Below are positions 25,159-33,661 of a stretch of DNA of 64,000 nucleotides, one piece after another. The DNA is from Neobacillus mesonae (lineage in GTDB: Bacteria; Bacillota; Bacilli; Paenibacillales; Paenibacillaceae). The number at the start of each line of letters is the position of its first letter. Within the stretch, counting starts at the first letter, position 1. The DNA lies in contig JAMBOW010000001.1 in assembly GCA_023715865.1 (NCBI GenBank), positions 2,170,001-2,234,000 of the forward strand, in the 5' to 3' direction. A program made the position numbers and the translations under genes. The notes under the pieces are model-generated. The model was not told where the DNA came from and searched no databases. It saw only the letters and a program-made list of their open reading frames with translations.

Positions 25159-26988
25159 GTGAAATGGAACAACATAAGGACCAAACTGATTATTTTCATG
25201 CTGCTCCCTACGGTTGCCTGTATTATTGCTTCCATGGTGATCAGCTACCATCACACTTCCCAGTCACTTCGGGACAGAGCAATCAAGGAAAATACAAACC
25301 TTCTATACCAAGGATCGCTAAATGTGCAGAGTATGCTGCAGGAGCTGAACCGCATATCGCTCATCGTATATTCGGACTCCAATTTTTACAGACTGCTGAA
25401 TGCGGGATATGACGATATGGCAGCAAATATCCGGATTTATTCCTCCCTGAATTACATCTATACATCAATGGATCATGTATTTCAGGTGTATTTATATGGC
25501 ATCAAAGATGGAAAGGCAACGCTGATCACACAGAGTACTCCGAAGCGCTGGCAGGAACCTGAGCCCTACAAAAATTCCGTTGTCACGGGAACTTCTCCCG
25601 TATCGATTGAAAGCACGCATCCCAGCCACAGCTACGGATTGTCTTCACCCCTGCTTGTCCCTGATACTGAAGAGCAGGTGTTTACACTCCATCGCAGAAT
25701 TGAACAAATACCGACAGACACTACGCTCGGTTATCTATCAATTGACGTAAAAATGACAGCCCTTACAGACATACTGGAGCAGTTGTATGAGAGCGGGCAG
25801 GAAAAGCTGTACCTTATAGATGCAGAAGGAAATGTTATTTATTCGGACAACACCTCTATCATGGGAGAGCCTATGAATCAGGGGTGGTATTCCGACCAGA
25901 TCGTAACAAGCAAGCTGGACAGTGGATCGTTTGAGCAGAATAACGCCCTCTTTGTATATCAAAGCATTCAGGAGCCAGGAACAGACTGGACATTGATTAA
26001 GGAGATCCCTAATCCTAATTTGCTGCGGGAGGCGAATGAAGCAGCCAAAATCAATATGCTTTTGCTTGCCGTCTCGCTTTTACTGATTACTACAGCCATT
26101 GTTGTAATTACGATACGAATAACGGCACCCATTAGACAGTTAATGAAATACATGAACCAGGTTCAAAGCGGGAACTTACAGGTCGATATAAAAGCTACAG
26201 GCAATGATGAAATTGGAGTACTCACCAATCGTTTCCGTGATATGATGCACACGATTAATAACTTGATTTTAAGAGAATACAAGCTGGAGCTTTCCAGCAA
26301 AACAAATCAGCTAAGAGCGCTTCAAGCCCAAATCAATCCGCACTTTATGAATAACACACTGCAAATTATCGGAACTTTGGCACTTGAGCTTAAAGTGCCG
26401 CAAATCTATTCACTCCTCTCCGCCTTGGCGAAAATGATGCACTACAGCATGCATAATGATAACGATATCGTAAGGCTAGAGGAAGAGTTCCAGCATGTGA
26501 ATGCCTATATTCAGCTGCAAAAAGAGCGTTATGAAAACGTATTCGAATTCCATGCTGAATTAAACGATGATATTAAGGACATGGATGTACCTAAAATGAT
26601 TCTTCAGCCAATGGTAGAAAACTACTTCAAGCACGGTTTTGACCCAGAGCAGGAAGGGGCATGGATTGGGATAAGAGCCTATCCCATTTCCAGAGAGCAC
26701 ATAAAGATTGTTGTTGAAAACAACGGTCGCCATATCTCCTCTGACAAGCTGCAGGAGCTTCGTAAAGAGCTTGCTGAATCAAACACAGAATCGGAAATAA
26801 AGCAGTCTTTAACCGAGCCGGATCATCGGGTTGATTCGCCAGGACCGGGTATCGGCTTAGCAAACGTCCTTAGCAGAACAAGGCTGGCCTGCGGTGATGA
26901 TGCCTATATAACGATTGACAATCTGCCCGGACAAGGTACGAGAATTACACTGAATTTCAAGTATAGAACAGGAAGTGAAACACCGTGA
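25159..26988 (+). CDS. YesM-type sensor histidine kinase
   Basis: A 609-residue LytS/YesM-class kinase. Two membrane spans (about 9-30 and 295-315) flank an extracellular sensor of ~260 residues; a HAMP domain follows (~315-370, TAPIRQLMKYMNQVQSGNLQVDIK), then the His_kinase core with QINPHFMNNTLQIIG, phospho-acceptor His near residue 395, and the HATPase with MILQPMVENYFKHGF and GPGIGLANVLSR. Start is GTG (25159) after GGAGAT, preferred over TTG at 25138. It diverges from the sugar transporter operon and overlaps the response regulator by 4 nt. The usual role is sensing an external sugar or its binding protein and controlling the adjacent transporter. Confidence 0.93.
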   Translation: MKWNNIRTKLIIFMLLPTVACIIASMVISYHHTSQSLRDRAIKENTNLLYQGSLNVQSMLQELNRISLIVYSDSNFYRLLNAGYDDMAANIRIYSSLNYIYTSMDHVFQVYLYGIKDGKATLITQSTPKRWQEPEPYKNSVVTGTSPVSIESTHPSHSYGLSSPLLVPDTEEQVFTLHRRIEQIPTDTTLGYLSIDVKMTALTDILEQLYESGQEKLYLIDAEGNVIYSDNTSIMGEPMNQGWYSDQIVTSKLDSGSFEQNNALFVYQSIQEPGTDWTLIKEIPNPNLLREANEAAKINMLLLAVSLLLITTAIVVITIRITAPIRQLMKYMNQVQSGNLQVDIKATGNDEIGVLTNRFRDMMHTINNLILREYKLELSSKTNQLRALQAQINPHFMNNTLQIIGTLALELKVPQIYSLLSALAKMMHYSMHNDNDIVRLEEEFQHVNAYIQLQKERYENVFEFHAELNDDIKDMDVPKMILQPMVENYFKHGFDPEQEGAWIGIRAYPISREHIKIVVENNGRHISSDKLQELRKELAESNTESEIKQSLTEPDHRVDSPGPGIGLANVLSRTRLACGDDAYITIDNLPGQGTRITLNFKYRTGSETP

Positions 26989-28601
26989 AAGCACTGATTG
27001 TAGATGACGAGGTGCGCGTCCGTAAGGCGGTACGCCTGCTCGTCGATTGGGATAAACACGGCATACACAAAGTCTTGGAAGCAAGCGGCGGCGATGCTGC
27101 AGCGGCGATGATTCAGGAGGAACAGCCCGCTTTAGTTATTATGGACATGATGATGGGAGCGGGTCATGGACTTGACCTCATGGCATGGGTTAGCGAGCAT
27201 ACAGAGCATGTTAAATTCATTGTTGTAAGCGGTCATAATGATTTTGATTATGTTCGAAACACAGTCAGACATGGCGGAATAGACTATATCCTGAAACCGA
27301 TTGATCCGGAAGCGATCAACCTTGCTGTGACTAAAGCGATGTCGGAATGGCAGCAGGAAGAAGAGGATAAACGTGCACAGCAGCAGCAATCTATACAGCT
27401 GAATGAATTTAAGCCGGTTTACGGGGAAAAACTGTTATCTTCTCTTATTGACGATCCATTAGCTGCTAACGCTGCTTTAAAGAAGCTTCACTCCGAATCT
27501 GTCATTCCTGTAAACATATCGACCGCACAGCTCCTGCTGCTTAAGACAGATTGTAGCGATGATATGCTCTTAAAGCGATTCGGAAATAACATGGAGCTAC
27601 TTCATTTTGCTATCATTAATATCGCTAATGAGTGTCTTCAAGGCAAAGGAACTGCATTTCGGTATTGGGGCTCTCCGCATCAAATTGTTCTCTTGATATG
27701 GGAAGAAGCACCGGCAGGCAAAATAACAGACGAAATCAATGAGGCGTTAGAACTGACGATGCAGCGAAAAATGCATTTCGGAGCTGCAATTAAAGGACCC
27801 TTAATTTCTCTGGGAGATCAATTTAAGCAGGCAGGCATATCCTTACTCAGACGAAATCTGCTTCAAACCAACCAACACTTGCATATGTATAATCCGGCAA
27901 CAGTTCCCCCCGCTTTCACTTTTGCGGATGCGCAAGACCATTGGAAAATAGCCGTTATGAGCGGTCAAAAAACAAATATCGAAGCCGCAGCGAAGGAATG
28001 GGTAGATAAACTGTTACATGGTGGAATCATTACAACGGAATGGCTTAACGGGTGGACAACAGATATGCATGCCTTTAGAGCAAATTTGCTGAGAGAAGTG
28101 CTGCCGGGTGATGCGGAGCAGGTGCTGATACAACTTGAGTCTGAGGATGATACTCAGCCACGTCCAAATGCGGAAGCCTATACATTTTCCTTGTATGCTT
28201 GGCGCGATTGGTCTTCGGCCTTTATGCACCGGCTCGCCGAAGCATTATCCAAAAGGCATGCTCCGGAGAACGGTACCATAAAAGAAATTGTTAAGTATGT
28301 GGAACAGCACTATGCCGACGAGCTGTCCTTGCAGGAAATCGCCTCAAGATATCATATCAGCCGCGAATACGTTTCCCGTAAATTCAAGCAGGAATACGGT
28401 ATTAATTTCTCCGATTTTATTACTGAATACCGTATAGAAAGAGCACGAATGCTGATGCAGAACCCCCATTTGAAGCTGGTGCAGATTGCGCAGATGGTCG
28501 GATTCCAGGATGTTAAATATTTCAGCAAAGTATTCAAGAAGCTGACAGGAATATCTCCGAAAGAGTATCGTGATCGTTCCAAATGTGATGTGTTACCTTA
28601 A
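26985..28601 (+). CDS. YesN-type response regulator with AraC DNA-binding domain
   Basis: A 538-residue regulator: receiver domain (1-~120; LIVDDEVRVRKAV, VIMDMMM with phospho-acceptor Asp near residue 54, Lys in ILKPID), an uncharacterised middle region (~130-430), and two AraC-type helix-turn-helix units at the C-terminus (~437-535; LSLQEIASRYHISREYVSRKFKQEYG and LVQIAQMVGFQDVKYFSKVFKKLTGISPKEYR). Starts with GTG inside the kinase stop region (GTGA overlap), so the two are coupled. It should activate the divergent transporter operon; the binding site was not identified. Confidence 0.93.
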   Translation: MKALIVDDEVRVRKAVRLLVDWDKHGIHKVLEASGGDAAAAMIQEEQPALVIMDMMMGAGHGLDLMAWVSEHTEHVKFIVVSGHNDFDYVRNTVRHGGIDYILKPIDPEAINLAVTKAMSEWQQEEEDKRAQQQQSIQLNEFKPVYGEKLLSSLIDDPLAANAALKKLHSESVIPVNISTAQLLLLKTDCSDDMLLKRFGNNMELLHFAIINIANECLQGKGTAFRYWGSPHQIVLLIWEEAPAGKITDEINEALELTMQRKMHFGAAIKGPLISLGDQFKQAGISLLRRNLLQTNQHLHMYNPATVPPAFTFADAQDHWKIAVMSGQKTNIEAAAKEWVDKLLHGGIITTEWLNGWTTDMHAFRANLLREVLPGDAEQVLIQLESEDDTQPRPNAEAYTFSLYAWRDWSSAFMHRLAEALSKRHAPENGTIKEIVKYVEQHYADELSLQEIASRYHISREYVSRKFKQEYGINFSDFITEYRIERARMLMQNPHLKLVQIAQMVGFQDVKYFSKVFKKLTGISPKEYRDRSKCDVLP

Positions 28602-29752
28602 ATCGACTTCTCCTGAAACCATTTTAGAAAAGCTTCCGCTACCTGTTTGCCCGCTTCCCCATTTGGATGCGGATCAAATTCATTACTCATGTACTTAGAC
28701 TCGATTCGATGTTCGTTCGGTACAGAGCAGGACAACACTTCAGCAATATCAAAGACATAGTCTACCCCTTCAGGAGGTCTGGTACGAATCGTTTCGTTAA
28801 CGGTTCTCCAGATCTCTTCTCTTTTTTCCACAAAATTAAACGGAGGTATAGTGAACAATATAATCTTCACATCCGGCTGGTCAGGATTTGCTTTCAGCTT
28901 TTGAATGATCGTGGTCAAATCACTCAGCAATTCCTGATCACTTCTTGCTCCGATATCAATATCATTCACACCAAGCACCAATGCCACAATATCTCCCTGA
29001 CGTGCTTTTTCCAGCCAAGGTCCGTCGGCAGAAGCATCATAGGCTCTCCCCCAGCCGGAGCCTATATTCCAAACGCTGTACTCTGTGCCTAATCCCTCAG
29101 CAATGCGGGAAACCCAATACTCGTAGCCGTCTCTTGAAGTTCTTACCCCTTGGGTGATCGAGTCTCCAAAAAATACGATCTGATGCTTAGCCTGTTTTTT
29201 GTAGCCTATGAATGCAGGCATGACTAAACGATTATCCGATGCGGAAAACGCTTGTCCTGATTCTTCACCAGCTTGATCCCCTTCCGCCTCAAAAGCAGAA
29301 ACGAGCAGTCCTTCCGTATTATATGGGAATGATTTACCTGATGAAAGGATCGAAATGGTCCAAGTAAATACTAGATCCCGTCCGGGCAGCACGTCGATGT
29401 GCACGGGATCGCTCCAAAATTGTTCCCCAGATGCTACTTCCTTGCTATACTTCCCTTCAAAAGTAATCGGGACCCCGGAGCCGGCATAAATACTACCATC
29501 CCTCTCTTGACCGCTAATCGCTACATAAGCTGCTTCAATCTTCCATACACCGCCAGGCATGCTTCCTTTTGCCACCTTGCCGAGATCCCAGGTCGAGTCT
29601 ACAGCGTTGCTGTGCCAAAACTTTAGTTCCATAGGACCTGTCTCTCTGAGCTTAATGTACGTTCGGTATGTACGCGTGAAGGCGCTTTCTTGTTCCATAA
29701 TAAAATTTGCTGCTGTTGATACTGCGGTTGCTGATACATATTCATTTAACAT
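28598..29752 (-). CDS. SGNH/GDSL-family esterase with N-terminal carbohydrate-esterase-like domain
   Basis: A 384-residue protein. The N-terminal ~185 residues are beta-rich with polar loops (WHSNAVDSTWDLGKVAKGSMPGG) and lead to an SGNH hydrolase domain with block I FFGDSITQG (catalytic Ser), block III GVNDIDIG and the C-terminal DPHPNGEAG holding Asp and His. There is no signal peptide, so it should act in the cytoplasm. The convergent end overlaps the response regulator gene by 4 nt. Position beside a sugar ABC transporter suggests removal of acyl groups from imported oligosaccharides, as for acetyl-xylan or acetyl-sugar esterases. Start ATG follows AGGTGG. Confidence 0.85.
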   Translation of the reverse strand: MLNEYVSATAVSTAANFIMEQESAFTRTYRTYIKLRETGPMELKFWHSNAVDSTWDLGKVAKGSMPGGVWKIEAAYVAISGQERDGSIYAGSGVPITFEGKYSKEVASGEQFWSDPVHIDVLPGRDLVFTWTISILSSGKSFPYNTEGLLVSAFEAEGDQAGEESGQAFSASDNRLVMPAFIGYKKQAKHQIVFFGDSITQGVRTSRDGYEYWVSRIAEGLGTEYSVWNIGSGWGRAYDASADGPWLEKARQGDIVALVLGVNDIDIGARSDQELLSDLTTIIQKLKANPDQPDVKIILFTIPPFNFVEKREEIWRTVNETIRTRPPEGVDYVFDIAEVLSCSVPNEHRIESKYMSNEFDPHPNGEAGKQVAEAFLKWFQEKSI

Positions 29753-29886
29753 TTATATCCACCTCTTATCCAAGCTGTGTAATCCTCAATCATTATACTC
29801 CAGCCTTATTTTTATTCAATATAAATTGTTGGTTATAAGTACCTAAACCAGCTGAAAAGAGCAATGAATTATGGTAAAAAAACAAT

Positions 29887-29916
29887 ATAAAAAGCCTTGC
29901 GTTAACCGCAAGGCTT
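29887..29916 (-). terminator. Terminator of the tRNA-Pro / tRNA-Gly transcript
   Basis: Perfect 10-bp stem AAGCCTTGCG/CGCAAGGCTT with a 5-nt loop and an A/T-rich T tract in the minus sense, starting 7 nt after the mature tRNA-Gly end. Confidence 0.85.
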
Positions 29917-29923
29917 CAAGTGA

Positions 29924-29994
29924 AGCGGGTGATGGGAATCGAACCCACGCTACCAGCTTGGAAGGCTGGAGTTCTACCATTGAACTACACCCGC
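29924..29994 (-). tRNA. tRNA-Gly (anticodon TCC)
   Basis: The minus strand folds as a cloverleaf: acceptor GCGGGTG/CACCCGC with discriminator T, anticodon stem CCAGC/GCTGG enclosing CTTCCAA (anticodon TCC), T-arm GTGGGTTCGATTCCCAT. It is 71 nt and CCA is not encoded. Typical of Bacillota tRNA-Gly. Confidence 0.97.
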
Positions 29995-30004
29995 ATATAT
30001 ACAA

Positions 30005-30078
30005 TCGGGATGACACGATTTGAACATGCGACCCCCTGGTCCCAAACCAGGTGCTCTACCAAGCTGAGCTACATCCCG
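30005..30078 (-). tRNA. tRNA-Pro (anticodon TGG)
   Basis: Cloverleaf on the minus strand: acceptor CGGGATG/CATCCCG with discriminator A, D-arm AGCTCAGCTTGGTAGAGC, anticodon stem ending in CTGG/CCAG enclosing TTTGGGA (anticodon TGG), T-arm with GTTCAAATC. It is 74 nt, CCA not encoded, 10 nt upstream of tRNA-Gly and probably co-transcribed with it. Confidence 0.97.
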
Positions 30079-30118
30079 TCATCAATGAACCAGATTGTGT
30101 TGTTTGGTGACAACTAAT

Positions 30119-30147
30119 AATATATCACTTGGCTGCATATCGTGCAA
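30119..30147 (-). promoter_or_regulatory. SigA-type promoter for tRNA-Pro / tRNA-Gly
   Basis: Minus-strand -35 TTGCAC, 17-nt spacer, -10 TATATT; the start would lie about 35 nt before tRNA-Pro. Confidence 0.6.
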
Positions 30148-30229
30148 CACTTTTTTTAGAAACAACCAAGGCTGCGACCAAGATAGAATGACTTGCTCAA
30201 TCTATCTTGATGTCTTCCTTGTGTTAAGG

Positions 30230-32338
30230 TTAAGCTCCTTTTTTTAAAAAACGCGATTCAAAATCTTCCGATTTCAAAGGCTTGCTGAAAAAGTATCCCT
30301 GACCTTCATGACAATGCTGCTCCTGCAGAAATTGAAGCTGCTCTTCATTCTCAACACCTTCAGCCGTCACCTTTAATTGCAGATGCTTCGCCATGGAAGT
30401 AATTGTTGAAACGATAGCCATGTTGCTCCGGTCCTCCATCAATTCACGGACAAAAGACTGATCAATTTTCAAGCGATCGATTGGAAGCCTTTTTAGATAA
30501 TGCAATGAACTATATCCCGTACCAAAGTCGTCTATGCTAATTTGTACGCCCAAGAGCTTAATCCTCTCTAGTACCTTGATACCTAGGTCAAAATCAAGCA
30601 TTGTACTCTCGGTAATTTCCAGCTCCAAGCATCTAGGATCTAGGCCTGTATCGAGAAGCACACGCTGAATGCGCTCCGTCAGCTGTATGTCCTGAAATTG
30701 CTTAATTGACAAATTCACCGAAAGAGACAACGGTTGATATTGCTGCTGCCATTTCTGATTTTGTGCACAAGCCTCTTTGAGCACCCACTCTCCTAGTGGA
30801 ACAATAAGTCCGCTTTCCTCTGCAATGGGTATAAAATCTGCCGGGGAAATTTTTCCTCTTACCGGATGGTGCCAACGAACCAAGGCCTCTACCCCTACAA
30901 CCTCATGTGTTTGTAAATCTATTTGAGGCTGATATTCTAAGTAAAATTCTCCGCGCTCTAAGCCTTTTCTTAAATCATGCTCCATTTGCAGACCTTCCTG
31001 GGCCTCCCGCTTCATGGACACTCTGTAACGATTTAAGTCCAGCCCATGCTCCTTAGCAAAATGAAGTGCGGTATTCGCATTTCTAAGTAATTCCTCCGGG
31101 GAAGTCCCGTCAAACGGATAGATACTTATGCCTGCACTCGGAGTAATATACAGTTCACGATCTTTTAAAACTAACGGTTCTTTAAACTGCTGTAATATTC
31201 CCTTTATTTGCTTATGTAAAATTTCAATTTCTTCAAAATCATCTAGAACAACAGCATAGCGATCTCCATCAAGGGAAAACACATCGATTTCGGTTGCGCT
31301 GTATTGCTTTAAACGTTCCCCTGTAGTCTTTAGCAGCTGATCTCCAAATGGGTACCCGAGTGAATCATTTATCGTTTTGAACCGATTAATGTTGAGTACT
31401 AACAATCCTATGTTTCGTTCTTCTTGCCGGGCAGAGCTCATACGATCACGCAAGTGCTGAATCAATGATCTGCGATTGGGCAATCCGGTAACTTCATTGT
31501 AATGTGCCATATAATTGAGCTTTTCACTCGTAACGGACTGAAGCTCAAGCGGAGTGGTGACGTAAACGTCAAAATACACTTCCTGAAAAATAAAATAAGC
31601 TAGAAACTGAAAAACCATCGACATGCTAAACGTAATATCGGATACCTGGTGAATCTGTAATATAAAAGCTTGACTGAGCACACAAAAAAGAATGCCTAAC
31701 ATCAAATTTTGATTGGTGGCTTTTGCTCTTTTTGCTTTGGACAGCATAAGACCCAAAAAAGCCAGAAGAAGAAATAATAAAAGAGAAGTATGTATAATAT
31801 AATGAGTCGGATTCACAATCTCGGTCACGGGGTCGTAAACACTGAAGATGTAGTTAAGATTGTAGTTATTCTGTAGTAAAATCAAAACTAAGCTAATGTA
31901 TGCAACGGTCATTACAGATATAATGCCTTTATGAATAGGTCGTTCATGTAATTTGGGAGGGGAGAAACCCATATAAAGCATGCCCAGCACACATAACAAA
32001 CGGGCCATAAAAACAATTAACATAACATCAGACGAGTCTACAAGCAATTGATTATGAAAGGTGATCCCGCTATAGTGTATAAACAAAAGCAGTTCCAATA
32101 TTCCGGCCGCTAAAAACACAGAAGAGATATACTTCCTATGATGAGTCTTATTCCCTTTTTCCAGAAGCCTCCCTTGATTAAACGCAGAGAAGCAAATGAT
32201 TATGGAAAACAGCGATATACCCAGCCCAAAAAGATCCAGAAATTCCTGGCTAACATCTTCCGACAAGGAAGATAAAATCCATGGGTTTAAGATACATAGT
32301 ATAAGACCAGCACCCGCAATCCATTTGAACTTGCTCAT
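30230..32338 (-). CDS. Membrane EAL phosphodiesterase with degenerate GGDEF domain
   Basis: A 702-residue c-di-GMP signalling protein. The N-terminal ~250 residues have about eight hydrophobic segments (MASE-like sensor). The GGDEF domain (~285-445) has DGDRY where GGDEF is required (near residue 358), so it should not make c-di-GMP, though it may bind GTP. The EAL domain (~455-702) is intact: VEALVRWH near 482, NLSIKQF, LEITES, DDFGTGYSS, KIDQSFV, and EGVENEEQL, all catalytic positions present. It probably degrades c-di-GMP. Start ATG at 32338 is chosen (AGGAGG 12 nt upstream) over the GTG 45 nt earlier, which has no site. Confidence 0.92.
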   Translation of the reverse strand: MSKFKWIAGAGLILCILNPWILSSLSEDVSQEFLDLFGLGISLFSIIICFSAFNQGRLLEKGNKTHHRKYISSVFLAAGILELLLFIHYSGITFHNQLLVDSSDVMLIVFMARLLCVLGMLYMGFSPPKLHERPIHKGIISVMTVAYISLVLILLQNNYNLNYIFSVYDPVTEIVNPTHYIIHTSLLLFLLLAFLGLMLSKAKRAKATNQNLMLGILFCVLSQAFILQIHQVSDITFSMSMVFQFLAYFIFQEVYFDVYVTTPLELQSVTSEKLNYMAHYNEVTGLPNRRSLIQHLRDRMSSARQEERNIGLLVLNINRFKTINDSLGYPFGDQLLKTTGERLKQYSATEIDVFSLDGDRYAVVLDDFEEIEILHKQIKGILQQFKEPLVLKDRELYITPSAGISIYPFDGTSPEELLRNANTALHFAKEHGLDLNRYRVSMKREAQEGLQMEHDLRKGLERGEFYLEYQPQIDLQTHEVVGVEALVRWHHPVRGKISPADFIPIAEESGLIVPLGEWVLKEACAQNQKWQQQYQPLSLSVNLSIKQFQDIQLTERIQRVLLDTGLDPRCLELEITESTMLDFDLGIKVLERIKLLGVQISIDDFGTGYSSLHYLKRLPIDRLKIDQSFVRELMEDRSNMAIVSTITSMAKHLQLKVTAEGVENEEQLQFLQEQHCHEGQGYFFSKPLKSEDFESRFLKKGA

Positions 32339-32543
32339 AGCATTATGATGCCTCCTAAACTTATCCGTATCATACAACTTCACGATGAATTTTGGTGTTC
32401 ATCACCTTCTGATATGACATAATCCAACATAATTCTTCCATATCTACTGGACTATAATACCATTTTATTGAACGATAGTGTACTATTTTTTTGATTTTAA
32501 TATGCATAAATATGCAAAATTTAGGCATAAAGACTCAATCGAT

Positions 32544-32575
32544 AAAAAAACACCCTCCGCAAGATGCAGAGAGTG
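32544..32575 (-). terminator. Intrinsic terminator after the DRE-TIM aldolase gene
   Basis: Stem CACTCTCTGC/GCGGAGGGTG in the minus sense (two G-T wobbles), followed by seven T residues, 35 nt after the aldolase stop. Confidence 0.85.
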
Positions 32576-32609
32576 CCCAGTACAGCATAGAAGCTTGTTT
32601 TGACAAGTC

Positions 32610-33572
32610 TTATTTATCAAAATTCACTTCAGGTGTTGTTAACCGATCGTAAAAATCAACCACCTGATCTTTCTCATCAGAAACACGGAGAGCCATTGCA
32701 GAGCGAGGATGCTCGTCAAGATGCCCTGTTATCATGTAAGGAATAATGTATCCCCACTCTTCTTTTTCCCTTAATGGTACAAGCAGCTGCTCCAATGCTT
32801 CCAGCACCGGGCGGACCTTGTACTTCGTCCCTTTCAAATGGGCAATTAACAGTTCAGTAGGACAATTTCCAGCCGCACGGCCCATACCATATACAGAAGC
32901 ATCCAGCAGTTCGACTCCAAGCTCAGATGCGATTAATGTGTTGGAAAAAGCTAACTGCATATTATTATGTGTATGAACACCAAGACGTTTATTCGGAAGA
33001 TGGAGTTTGAATTTCTCCACAAGGTATTTAATGTCTTTATGATCGAGGCTTCCATAGGAATCGACGATATATACTACATCAACGACACTCTCATTGATCA
33101 TTTCAAAGGCTTCAAGAAGCTCGTTCTCCATTACATTCGACAATGCCATAATGTTTAAAGTAGTCTCATAGCCACGCTCATGGAATGTTTTAACAAGCTC
33201 TAAGCCCTTGTCTACATCCTTGATGTAACAAGCTACGCGGATTAAATCCAGCATGCTTTCACTGCGCGGAAGAATGTCATTCTCGTCTACTCTGCCAATG
33301 TCTACAAGAGCTGACAGCTTCGTATTACCTTTTTGAGGGATGACTTTTCGCAGGAAATCATCATTAAGGAAGCGCCAAGGACCAGCTTTATCTGCTCCTT
33401 TCAGCAGCTTAGGGGAGTTTTTATATCCGATTTCCATGTATTCAACGCCTGCTTCGTTTAAGCTTTCGTACAGCTTTTGTACAAATTCCACGCTGAAATC
33501 CCAGTTATTCACGAGACCGCCGTCTCGAATGGTGCAATCCACAATCTTGCTATGATTTGTCATCGTCTTCAT
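32610..33572 (-). CDS. DRE-TIM metallolyase (HMGL/2-oxoacid aldolase-like)
   Basis: A 320-residue protein of the HMG-CoA lyase / isopropylmalate-synthase-like aldolase superfamily. Landmarks: DCTIRDGGLVNNW (metal-binding Asp and Arg of DxTxRDG), EYMEIGYKNSP, HTHNNMQLAFSN (metal-binding His pair), and GMGRAAGNCPTE (glycine loop). The C-terminal regulatory domain of isopropylmalate synthase is missing, so it is a stand-alone aldolase barrel, like the 4-hydroxy-2-oxovalerate-type or citrate-lyase-like relatives. Substrate cannot be named; the GYKN and YGMGRAAGN features suggest a lyase that binds a divalent metal. It is monocistronic, with SD AAAGGAG before ATG. Confidence 0.85.
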   Translation of the reverse strand: MKTMTNHSKIVDCTIRDGGLVNNWDFSVEFVQKLYESLNEAGVEYMEIGYKNSPKLLKGADKAGPWRFLNDDFLRKVIPQKGNTKLSALVDIGRVDENDILPRSESMLDLIRVACYIKDVDKGLELVKTFHERGYETTLNIMALSNVMENELLEAFEMINESVVDVVYIVDSYGSLDHKDIKYLVEKFKLHLPNKRLGVHTHNNMQLAFSNTLIASELGVELLDASVYGMGRAAGNCPTELLIAHLKGTKYKVRPVLEALEQLLVPLREKEEWGYIIPYMITGHLDEHPRSAMALRVSDEKDQVVDFYDRLTTPEVNFDK

Positions 33573-33661
33573 TGCTAAGCTCCTTTGTATGCCTTCATTA
33601 TTTCTACCATGATACTTGAACGTGGAATGAAAAGTAAAGTGATGCTTGAACTATCTTAAGA

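Noticed and set aside
30179..30209. Terminator for the EAL gene
   Set aside because: A 9-bp inverted repeat (CAAGATAGA/TCTATCTTG) is present, but no T tract follows, so I do not call it a terminator.
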